From Desulfobacteraceae bacterium (lineage in GTDB: Bacteria; Desulfobacterota; DSM-4660; Desulfatiglandales; Desulfatiglandaceae): 9,605 nucleotides of DNA. The notes beneath the pieces are model-generated. The model saw only the letters and a program-made list of their open reading frames with translations, was not told where the DNA came from and did no database searches. Positions 1 through 4,957 of this stretch are shown here, in pieces. The position numbers were made by a program, and so were the translations under genes. Within the stretch, counting starts at the first letter, position 1, and each line of letters starts with the position of its first letter. The stretch lies in NCBI GenBank assembly GCA_011048855.1, contig DSCZ01000085.1:1-9605 (forward strand). Direction: 5' to 3'.

Positions 1-168
1 AAAAAATATTTTCACTGCCGGATTTGCCGGTCCGGGATGGCATAACCGGGAAAATTATCATCCCCGGCCCGCTCTGATACCCCTCGGACAATACTCGTGC
101 TTCACCGCTGTCTGGCCGGCCGGACGTTGTTCATCGGTCCGGTTTTATGGTATTGGTTATAAAAAAGA

Positions 169-225
169 GGTCCGGCACCTAAGAGTGCCCGCAAGACAGG
201 AAGGACCCCAGCAACTGAGGAGGAG
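169..225 (+). promoter_or_regulatory. Hairpin leader over the RBS of the small secreted protein gene
   Basis: Two nested stems are visible: GGTCC (169-173) with GGACC (203-207), enclosing GGCAC (174-178) with GTGCC (185-189), with a 13-nt one-sided bulge at 190-202. An alternative small hairpin pairs CAG (209-211) with CTG (215-217), and CC (206-207) with GG (219-220). It would use up the end of the outer stem and part of the Shine-Dalgarno AGGAGGAG (218-225). The stems are seen directly; a regulatory role is inference. The rest of 1-168 holds GC-rich partial repeats (CCGG-rich) and no gene or clear promoter that I can support. Confidence 0.3.
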
Positions 226-230
226 ACGCC

Positions 231-560
231 ATGAAAAATGTCAAAAAAATCTTTTCGGCGACAGCTATCTGCATTATGTCGGTTGCCGGCGTTCAAACGG
301 TATCCGCCCAGGGTTTCGGCATGCTCTCCCAGCCGGTGCCCGAACAAAAATCCTATCAATGTCTTGCAGCAGCAGGCGGGCGTTATGTATTCGGGCAGAT
401 TTCCGATTCATCCAAAGATCAATTCATGCTTGACACGCTAACCGGCCGTCTGTGGCGCATCAGCGAAACCGGAACGGTGGGTCTTTTCCTGCAGGCGGTG
501 CCATACAAAAATGAGAAGGGTGAATATCACGTTCTTCCGGAAGAGCCGGCCGGCCGATGA
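231..560 (+). CDS. Small exported protein of unknown function
   Basis: This is a 109-residue protein that I cannot assign to a named family. It begins with a typical Sec signal peptide: a basic start (KNVKK), a hydrophobic stretch at about residues 7-23, and a signal peptidase I site after VSA at 24-26, giving a mature chain of about 83 residues. The mature part has a single cysteine (44) and a compact block at about 50-92 (GRYVFGQ ... LDTLTGRLWRI). That block resembles the short 'variable-repeat then LDT-x-TG-x-x-W' segments common in small secreted bacterial proteins, though this is only an impression. The start at 231 is supported by a perfect AGGAGGAG five bases upstream; overlapping frames lack such a site. 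It appears monocistronic: the next gene starts 378 bases later behind its own candidate promoter. A periplasmic location is inferred from the signal peptide. Confidence 0.75.
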   Translation: MKNVKKIFSATAICIMSVAGVQTVSAQGFGMLSQPVPEQKSYQCLAAAGGRYVFGQISDSSKDQFMLDTLTGRLWRISETGTVGLFLQAVPYKNEKGEYHVLPEEPAGR

Positions 561-639
561 TAGGCTATGACTGCCGAATTGATATTTCCCGCTGACGCCG
601 GTGACGATAAAAATAATTTTTTAGGGACGCATTTTTTTG

Positions 640-667
640 TTGAAATTAATCCTCTGAATTTGATAGT
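640..667 (+). promoter_or_regulatory. Candidate sigma-70 promoter for speD
   Basis: TTGAAA at 640-645 (5/6 to the -35 consensus) is followed, after a 16-bp spacer, by GATAGT at 662-667 (4/6 to the -10 consensus), in an AT-rich stretch. If real, transcription would begin near 674 and leave a leader of roughly 265 nt before speD. This is a pattern match only. Confidence 0.35.
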
Positions 668-702
668 AGTTTATGGTTTACGATCGGATAAGGTCCTTTA
701 GT

Positions 703-853
703 GATCCGGAGCCCTCCGATCCCTGGTGGTCTTCGGCAGATGCACTGACCTGGCGGCGAATGCACCCGTCTTACGGCAACCCAAGATAATCCGCTTTTTG
801 GTGCCGTTGAAGCCGCTCAGGCTGTTCAGCCGTAAAATGGCCGCCTGTTTTTT
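703..853 (+). promoter_or_regulatory. Candidate transcription-attenuating leader upstream of speD
   Basis: This occupies most of the 378-base gap between the small exported protein and speD. Visible pairings are: hairpin 703-721 (CGGA/TCCG plus GAT/ATC, with one bulged base); hairpin 773-807 (ACGGCA/TGCCGT plus CCAA/TTGG, with a 2-nt bulge); and a terminator-like stem CAGGC (818-822)/GCCTG (843-847) followed directly by six T (848-853). A competing nested fold pairs GGCGGC (752-757) with GCCGCC (840-845) and TTACGGC (771-777) with GCCGTAA (829-835). It would dissolve both the 773-807 hairpin and the terminator-like stem, as an antiterminator does. The pairings are seen in the sequence; switching and any ligand are inference. 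I do not recognise a known SAM, SAH or other riboswitch consensus. Confidence 0.4.
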
Positions 854-864
854 GAACCAGTTAC

Positions 865-908
865 GAGAGGAAAATATATGGCGTTCACTTTTCAGTGACG
901 ATTCTCTC
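865..908 (+). promoter_or_regulatory. Hairpin enclosing a mini-ORF just before speD
   Basis: The outer stem 865-871/902-908 has 7 bp including one G-U (GAGAGGA with TTCTCTC). The inner stem pairs CGT (882-884) with ACG (898-900) and CACT (886-889) with AGTG (894-897), with one bulged T and the loop TTTC. The start codon of a six-codon ORF lies in the asymmetric internal loop. The hairpin ends 17 nt before the speD Shine-Dalgarno (AGGAGG, 925-930). Confidence 0.35.
878..898 (+). CDS. Possible six-residue leader peptide upstream of speD
   Basis: The reading frame ATG GCG TTC ACT TTT CAG TGA encodes MAFTFQ. It has a plausible Shine-Dalgarno (GAGG, 867-870) seven bases upstream and ends 40 bases before the speD start. 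Its codons lie within the hairpin 865-908, so its translation would unfold that structure. Short upstream ORFs are known to control S-adenosylmethionine decarboxylase in eukaryotes (the MAGDIS uORF of mammals). A bacterial counterpart here is speculative, and an ORF this short can arise by chance. Confidence 0.2.
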   Translation: MAFTFQ

Positions 909-938
909 AGGCAAAGGGGTGCGCAGGAGGGAAACATT

Positions 939-1328
939 ATGAAAGCATTAGGCCGGCACATCCTGGTTGAGATTTATGATTGCGATCCACAAATTCTGAA
1001 CAACCGGGATTCCATTCAAAACTTCATGGTACAGGCCGCCGAACGATCCGGGGCCACCATCTGCGGCTACTCCTTCCACGAATTTTCCCCGCACGGCGTC
1101 AGCGGTGTGGTGGTCATAGCCGAATCCCATCTCTCGATTCATACGTGGCCCGAATATCGATTTGCAGCCCTCGATTTATTCACCTGCGGTGAGGACGTAA
1201 ACCCCTGGGTTGCGTTTGAGTATCTTCGGAAGGTTTTCAAAGCCGCCCATTCTTCCCAGATAGAAATCAAGCGGGGTCAGTTTCCCTTTGATGAAGATCG
1301 CATCAGGCCCCATAAACCGGATCAGTGA
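939..1328 (+). CDS. speD: S-adenosylmethionine decarboxylase proenzyme, prokaryotic class 1B
   Basis: This enzyme decarboxylates S-adenosylmethionine to provide the aminopropyl donor for spermidine synthesis in the cytoplasm. The 129-residue product has the usual length of the short Thermotoga/Bacillus-type proenzyme. It carries the self-processing motif [12 protein letters not shown]: cleavage between Glu62 and Ser63 would turn Ser63 into the pyruvoyl cofactor. His68 and Cys83 (in FTCG) are the processing and catalytic residues known from this family, at the same numbers as in the Thermotoga maritima enzyme. The start at 939 is chosen because AGGAGG (925-930) sits eight bases upstream and the protein then begins with the usual [11 protein letters not shown]. 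The frame is open upstream to 726, but that stretch has no family similarity and no ribosome binding site. The gene is preceded by a long structured leader, followed at once by an intrinsic terminator, and then by speE. Confidence 0.97.
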   Translation: MKALGRHILVEIYDCDPQILNNRDSIQNFMVQAAERSGATICGYSFHEFSPHGVSGVVVIAESHLSIHTWPEYRFAALDLFTCGEDVNPWVAFEYLRKVFKAAHSSQIEIKRGQFPFDEDRIRPHKPDQ

Positions 1329-1339
1329 CCGGTATACAC

Positions 1340-1362
1340 AAACCGTTGTGAACGGTTTTTTT
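1340..1362 (+). terminator. Intrinsic terminator after speD
   Basis: A perfect 8-bp stem, AAACCGTT (1340-1347)/AACGGTTT (1351-1358), has the tight loop GTG and runs directly into a T run (through 1362). It begins 11 bases after the speD stop and would uncouple speD from speE unless there is readthrough. Confidence 0.65.
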
Positions 1363-1544
1363 GGACGGATGGTATGTTTCCAGTTTTCATCGAACCAGGG
1401 CGCTGGGGAGGCCCGGCTTGTGATGACATCCTTTTGGAAAAATTTTTGGTTTGTCAAAATGGTTACAATATTTCGTTTTTACCCGCGGCCGCAGCATGAT
1501 TCCCTCCACCGGTGCCCCGATCTGTTCCTGGAGGACGATCCTAT

Positions 1545-2408
1545 ATGAGTTCAGTTAAATGGTTCAAAGAACCTGACAATAGCAGCTATGGGCCCGTGAT
1601 CAGAATCGACAGGGAGATTTTTTCTATTGACACTGGAATCCAGAAACTCACGGTGTTGGAGAATGCCGAGCTGGGGAGAGTGCTTCTGCTGGACGACGTT
1701 GTCATGCTGACGGAAAAAGACGAGTTCACCTACCATGAAATGATCGTTCACCCGGCGTTGCTCGCGCATCCAAACCCGGTGAACGTCCTGGTTATCGGAG
1801 GTGGAGACGGAGGATGCCTCAGGGAAATCATCAAGCATAAAGAAGTACTGAACGCGGTGTTGTGTGAAATCGACCCGGCCGTCGTAGAATACAGCAAAAA
1901 ATTCCTGCCGTTCACGGCATGTGGATTCGACTCCTCCAGGGTCAAGGTGCATATTGGAGACGGAATACAATATGTCCGGGATAATCCCGGGGCTTTCGAC
2001 ATAATTATAGTTGATTCCACAGATCCGATCGGCATCGCCGAGGGCCTGTTTCAAAGCCCCTTTTACCACGGATGCCTGGGAGCACTGAAGCTAGGTGGAA
2101 TATTTGTTCAGCAGGCGGAATCTCCCTTTTTCGATTTCGATAAATGGCTTGCTGTTTTCACAGAGCTGAGTCCGGCCTTTTCAATCGTACTTGCCTATGG
2201 TGCCGCCGTACCGATGTATTTGAGCGGATACTGGACATTTGTTTTTGCGTCGAATTCCAGGGACCCCTGGGCCGATTTTTCAATTGCCAGAGCCTCTGCA
2301 CTGCCCGACCTTCGCTATTACTCCGCTAAATTACAACAAAGCTCCTTCCACCTGCCGGTTTTCGCCGAACAGGCCCTGAAAAAAATCACTAAACGCTCAA
2401 AACGATAG
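1545..2408 (+). CDS. speE: Spermidine synthase (polyamine aminopropyltransferase)
   Basis: This enzyme transfers the aminopropyl group of decarboxylated SAM, made by the neighbouring SpeD, to putrescine to give spermidine. The 287-residue length is normal. The N-terminal beta domain (about 1-60) is followed by the Rossmann-like methyltransferase fold. That fold shows YHEMIVHPAL (63-72), the nucleotide-binding GGGDGG (85-90), the acidic CEIDP (107-111) that contacts the donor ribose, GDG (138-140), the catalytic-loop motif DSTDPIG (157-163), and QQAESP (189-194). The start at 1545 is supported by GGAGG (1530-1534) ten bases upstream and the typical opening WFKEP. The 216-base gap after speD holds the speD terminator and no convincing promoter: TACAAT (1464-1469) is -10-like but lacks a properly spaced -35. 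The exact amine acceptor (putrescine or a longer amine) cannot be settled from sequence; spermidine synthase is the default. Confidence 0.95.
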   Translation: MSSVKWFKEPDNSSYGPVIRIDREIFSIDTGIQKLTVLENAELGRVLLLDDVVMLTEKDEFTYHEMIVHPALLAHPNPVNVLVIGGGDGGCLREIIKHKEVLNAVLCEIDPAVVEYSKKFLPFTACGFDSSRVKVHIGDGIQYVRDNPGAFDIIIVDSTDPIGIAEGLFQSPFYHGCLGALKLGGIFVQQAESPFFDFDKWLAVFTELSPAFSIVLAYGAAVPMYLSGYWTFVFASNSRDPWADFSIARASALPDLRYYSAKLQQSSFHLPVFAEQALKKITKRSKR

Positions 2409-2494
2409 ATCTCTATTCAACCCCGAACGCGCTTCCCAAAATTCAATCTCGACAGTTTCGTCGCGAAGCCGCAGCGCCAATCGACGAGTGTTGC

Positions 2495-2508
2495 CGGATT
2501 TGGATCCG
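2495..2508. promoter_or_regulatory. Inverted repeat upstream of the sigma-54-type promoter
   Basis: CGGAT (2495-2499) and ATCCG (2504-2508) form a perfect inverted repeat with a 4-bp spacer. It is centred about 106 bases upstream of the predicted start of transcription, the usual distance for an enhancer-binding activator such as a ZraR/NtrC-type regulator. A second small repeat, TTCG/CGAA, lies at 2457-2467. Only the repeat and its position are seen; binding is inference. Confidence 0.25.
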
Positions 2509-2581
2509 CGACTGGGTCATCTATTTTGCACGGATATTAATTTCATTCTTATTTCCATCACTTATAAATTCATTTCCTTTC

Positions 2582-2597
2582 TGGCACGATTAATGCT
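2582..2597 (+). promoter_or_regulatory. Sigma-54 (-24/-12) promoter
   Basis: TGGCACG is followed at exact sigma-54 spacing by ATGCT: GG at 2583-2584 and GC at 2595-2596 are separated by 10 bases, and the -24 element with its preceding pyrimidine matches the consensus fully. Transcription would start near 2608, about 45 bases before the downstream gene. Such promoters need an ATP-dependent activator. In E. coli, zraP is sigma-54 dependent and activated by ZraR, which fits the type of gene found here. Confidence 0.75.
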
Positions 2598-2652
2598 TAT
2601 TTCATAGGCAAAGATCACTTTTAAAACCGATACCCAAAAAGGAGGATGTAAA

Positions 2653-3186
2653 ATGAAAAAGACACTGTTAATCGGAGCATTGATCATGGTACTGGCATCG
2701 GCTACTTTCGCAGTGGCTGGACCCTACGGCAAAAAGCCCGGATTTCAACCAGGCACCGGGCCTTACGCGTGGAATAACCTTAACCTCACAACCGAGCAGG
2801 CCGAGAAGCTCATGGCGTTGAGACAATCCAATTTCGCCGAAATGCAGGGAATACGCAACGAGCTTTTTCAGAAGCGTGCCGAACTCCGCCTCGCCTGGAT
2901 GCAGGTTGATCCGGATGCAGACAAAATCAAAAGCATTCAAAAAGAAATCAACGAACTAACGTCGCAAAAACAGGAAAACATGGTTGATCACCGGCTGGCC
3001 GTCAGGAATATTCTAACCTCCGATCAACTCACCCGCTATCTTTCACAGTGCGGATGGAGTGGTAAAGACAGGCGATCGCCCGGAATGTTCAAGAGAGGTT
3101 TCAAATCAAAAGGCATGAATCGATGGAGCGGACCGGGTGCCCAGTACGGCCCCGGAATGTGGACAAACCCACCGGCAGTCCAATAA
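2653..3186 (+). CDS. Periplasmic ZraP/CpxP/Spy-like protein
   Basis: The product is an exported helical protein of the LTxxQ (Spy/CpxP/ZraP) group, whose members act as periplasmic chaperones or metal-stress sensors. A Sec signal peptide covers residues 1-22, with cleavage after AVA. After a Gly/Pro-rich linker (23-40), the helical core at about 41-132 has the family's two hallmark motifs, LTTEQ (45-49) and LTSDQ (121-125). They bracket charged, coiled-coil-like helices rich in Q, E, K and R. The C-terminal tail (about 135-177) is rich in Gly, Pro, Met, Lys and Arg and ends in GPGAQYGPGMW, which looks disordered. The mature chain has only one histidine (113) and one cysteine (133), so a zinc site like that of canonical ZraP is not evident; methionines are more plentiful. 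GGAGG (2641-2645) supports the start. Regulation by a sigma-54 promoter and an activator from a two-component system is likely. I do not assign a symbol because the ligand is unclear. Confidence 0.8.
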   Translation: MKKTLLIGALIMVLASATFAVAGPYGKKPGFQPGTGPYAWNNLNLTTEQAEKLMALRQSNFAEMQGIRNELFQKRAELRLAWMQVDPDADKIKSIQKEINELTSQKQENMVDHRLAVRNILTSDQLTRYLSQCGWSGKDRRSPGMFKRGFKSKGMNRWSGPGAQYGPGMWTNPPAVQ

Positions 3187-3200
3187 AAAGCTCCTCTCAT

Positions 3201-3225
3201 CAGCCGGGGCCTCCGGCCCCGGCTG
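3201..3225 (+). terminator. Very stable GC hairpin after the ZraP-like gene
   Basis: A perfect 11-bp stem, CAGCCGGGGCC (3201-3211)/GGCCCCGGCTG (3215-3225), has the loop TCC and starts 15 bases after the stop codon. There is no T run after it, so it may terminate poorly or protect the 3' end of the mRNA instead. Its position suggests a transcript end. Confidence 0.5.
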
Positions 3226-3263
3226 CTCCTCGACCATCCATCCGCTGCTTTTTCAAGTTCAAG

Positions 3264-3289
3264 CCCACCAGAAAAACCCACCAGAAAAA
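3264..3289. repeat. Perfect 13-bp tandem repeat just upstream of a promoter
   Basis: CCCACCAGAAAAA occurs twice head to tail (3264-3276 and 3277-3289) and ends two bases before the -35 box of the methyltransferase promoter. The 13-bp period is slightly over one helical turn, so paired activator sites are possible. A chance slippage duplication is the plain alternative. Confidence 0.8.
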
Positions 3290-3291
3290 CC

Positions 3292-3320
3292 TTGACATAT
3301 GCTCCATCACCACAGATAAT
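3292..3320 (+). promoter_or_regulatory. Sigma-70 promoter of the methyltransferase operon
   Basis: The consensus TTGACA (3292-3297), an ideal 17-bp spacer and GATAAT (3315-3320, 5/6) predict a start near 3327 and a leader of about 124 nt. ACATAT (3295-3300) and ATATGT (3319-3324) form an inverted repeat that overlaps both boxes, a possible operator. Confidence 0.7.
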
Positions 3321-3368
3321 ATGTGTACTAATCATTTTGACTCTAATTGTTTTATCAGCAAAATACCG

Positions 3369-3442
3369 GGTGTTTAAAACTGCTCTCCGTAAGATGCTCC
3401 AAGGAAACGGGGAAACACCTGAAGCATTTTGATGAAAAGGAG
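3369..3442 (+). promoter_or_regulatory. Structured 5' leader (hairpin/pseudoknot) over the methyltransferase RBS
   Basis: P1 is GGTGTTT (3369-3375)/AAACACC (3413-3419). P2 is CTCCGT (3385-3390)/ACGGGG (3407-3412), with one G-U pair. The 3' strands of P1 and P2 are contiguous, and the 5' side carries a 9-nt bulge. The loop contains ATGCT (3394-3398), which can pair with AGCAT (3423-3427) to form an H-type pseudoknot. The Shine-Dalgarno AAGGAG (3437-3442) can instead pair, through GGAG, with CTCC in the loop (3397-3400), or, through GGAGA, with TCTCC in the P2 strand (3384-3388). These exclusive pairings are what a translational switch would need. Function and ligand are inference; no cobalamin-riboswitch B12 box is visible. 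Confidence 0.45.
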
Positions 3443-3450
3443 AACTTGTC

Positions 3451-4899
3451 ATGCGTCAACTCGATCCCACAACGTTCAGGCCAAGGCTCAGGGTGCTGAA
3501 TCGTGAGCAGATGCTCTCTATTCACACTGCAGCCCTGGAAATCCTCGAAAAAACCGGCTTCCGGATAGAACACGACCCAACCCTGAAAAGACTGGTCAAT
3601 TCGGGATGCAGGAGAGGAGAAGACGGCTTCGTTCGAATGCCTTCCTATTTGGTGGAAGAGGCTCTCCGCAGCGCTCCACGCTGCATAACCCTGTACGATC
3701 AGGCGGGCCATGCATTCATGCCTCTGACAGATGGAAATTTCTTTTACGGCACCGGCTCTGACACTATATTCACATATGATGCCCACACCGGCGAACGCCG
3801 TAGGACCGTACTGAAGGATACCGGAAATTTCGCCAGGCTGGTTGATGCATTGCCGAACGTCTCTTTTTCAATGTCCATGGGAAACCCGGAAGATGTCCCT
3901 ATAGAACGGATATATGTGCATGTATTCGCCGAAATGGTCAGGGAATCGAACAAGCCGATCGTATTCATTGCGGATTCCGGCACAGACATCGAGAAGATTC
4001 ACCAAATAGCATGCGTTGTGGCCGGAGGGGAGGAAGCACTTAAAGAAAAACCCTTTATCCTCAATTATTCCGAAGCCATAAGCCCACTGCAGTTTCCTCG
4101 AAATGTTGTAGAAAAGTTGGTTTTCTGTGCGGAAAAATCTATTCCCATATGCCTCCCTTCCGGATGCAACGCCGGAGGTGGGGGGCCGGTTACCCTCGCG
4201 GGAGCGCTCGCCCTCGGAATTGCCGAAAATTTTGCGGGCCTGGTGATACATCAATTGGTGAACAAAGGTGCACCGTTTCTGTTCGCCCCGAACGTCAGTG
4301 TTCTCGATATGGCATCGTCGGTGGTTTCCTACGGAGCTCCCGAATGGTCACTGACCCAGGCTGCCCTGGCCGATATGCGGGATGAACTCTACGGACTTCC
4401 CATCTGGGCCTTCGCCGGTTCCACCGATTCGAAAATCCTGGATGCTCAGGCAGGGGCTGAATCGATGTTTTCGATAATCACAGCGATGCTCTGTCGCGCC
4501 AATTTAATCCACGATGTTGCCTACATGGAGTTCGGCTCCACTTCCTCTCTGGAATCACTGGTCCTGGCAGACGAGCTGATAGCTATGAGCAGGCAGTTTG
4601 TCGAAGGAATACCTGTAAATCCTTCCACCCTGGCACTGGAAGTTGTTGAAAGAGTGACAAAAAGTTCTGAAAACGCCACGTTTCTTGCGGACGAACATAC
4701 TTTCGAAAACTTCAAAGAAGCCCATTTTCTGCCTAACCTGCTGGACCGAAGGCAATACGAAGTGTGGGCGGCGGACGGGGCCGAAGACACCTACACTCGG
4801 TGCAACAACGAAGCCAGACGCATTCTGGAAGAACACCGCGTGGAACCCAAACCGACCGGCATCTTGAAAGAAATCGAATCGATTTTAAGTGAGCAATAA
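3451..4899 (+). CDS. MttB-superfamily (COG5598) corrinoid methyltransferase without pyrrolysine
   Basis: The 482-residue product belongs to the trimethylamine methyltransferase MttB superfamily. The non-pyrrolysine members that have been characterised move a methyl group from a quaternary amine (glycine betaine, proline betaine, carnitine or gamma-butyrobetaine) to a corrinoid protein. The length matches, and there is no in-frame TAG, so it is not the trimethylamine enzyme itself. Recognisable family blocks are the N-terminal LRVLNREQMLSIHTAALEIL (14-33), YGTGSDTIFTYD (99-110), GCNAGGGGPVTLAGALALG (238-256), the TDSKILDAQAGAES segment (325-338) of the TIM barrel, and FLADEHTFENF (411-421). 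The next gene encodes its corrinoid partner 58 bases downstream. The start is set by AAGGAG (3437-3442), eight bases away. It is expressed from a strong promoter through a structured leader. The substrate cannot be read from sequence, so mtgB or mtpB would be guesses. No frameshift or truncation is seen. Confidence 0.9.
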   Translation: MRQLDPTTFRPRLRVLNREQMLSIHTAALEILEKTGFRIEHDPTLKRLVNSGCRRGEDGFVRMPSYLVEEALRSAPRCITLYDQAGHAFMPLTDGNFFYGTGSDTIFTYDAHTGERRRTVLKDTGNFARLVDALPNVSFSMSMGNPEDVPIERIYVHVFAEMVRESNKPIVFIADSGTDIEKIHQIACVVAGGEEALKEKPFILNYSEAISPLQFPRNVVEKLVFCAEKSIPICLPSGCNAGGGGPVTLAGALALGIAENFAGLVIHQLVNKGAPFLFAPNVSVLDMASSVVSYGAPEWSLTQAALADMRDELYGLPIWAFAGSTDSKILDAQAGAESMFSIITAMLCRANLIHDVAYMEFGSTSSLESLVLADELIAMSRQFVEGIPVNPSTLALEVVERVTKSSENATFLADEHTFENFKEAHFLPNLLDRRQYEVWAADGAEDTYTRCNNEARRILEEHRVEPKPTGILKEIESILSEQ

Positions 4900-4957
4900 T
4901 TATAATAACTTTTCTTCCATGATTTCAGCATTCTAAAAGTTTAAGGGAGGATCAAAA

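Noticed and set aside
102..359. 85-codon minus-strand ORF overlapping the small exported protein
   Set aside because: It has no signal or motif and overlaps a plus-strand gene with a strong ribosome binding site and signal peptide.
726..938. N-terminal extension of the speD frame (71 extra codons)
   Set aside because: There is no ribosome binding site at 726 and no family similarity in the extension. The internal ATG at 939 has AGGAGG and gives the exact normal length and residue numbering of SpeD.
1451..1469. TTGTCA and TACAAT as a promoter for speE
   Set aside because: The spacer is only 7 bp, far from 16-18, and no alternative -35 fits the TACAAT.
1551..2069. 172-codon minus-strand ORF inside speE
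   Set aside because: It is antisense to a clearly conserved gene and has no protein features of its own.
3327..3450. Cobalamin riboswitch before the corrinoid methyltransferase operon
   Set aside because: The leader is too short and has no B12-box-like sequence; the visible fold is a small hairpin/pseudoknot instead.
3451..4899. Pyrrolysine-containing trimethylamine methyltransferase (MttB proper)
   Set aside because: There is no in-frame TAG codon, and the full-length uninterrupted frame fits the non-pyrrolysine branch.
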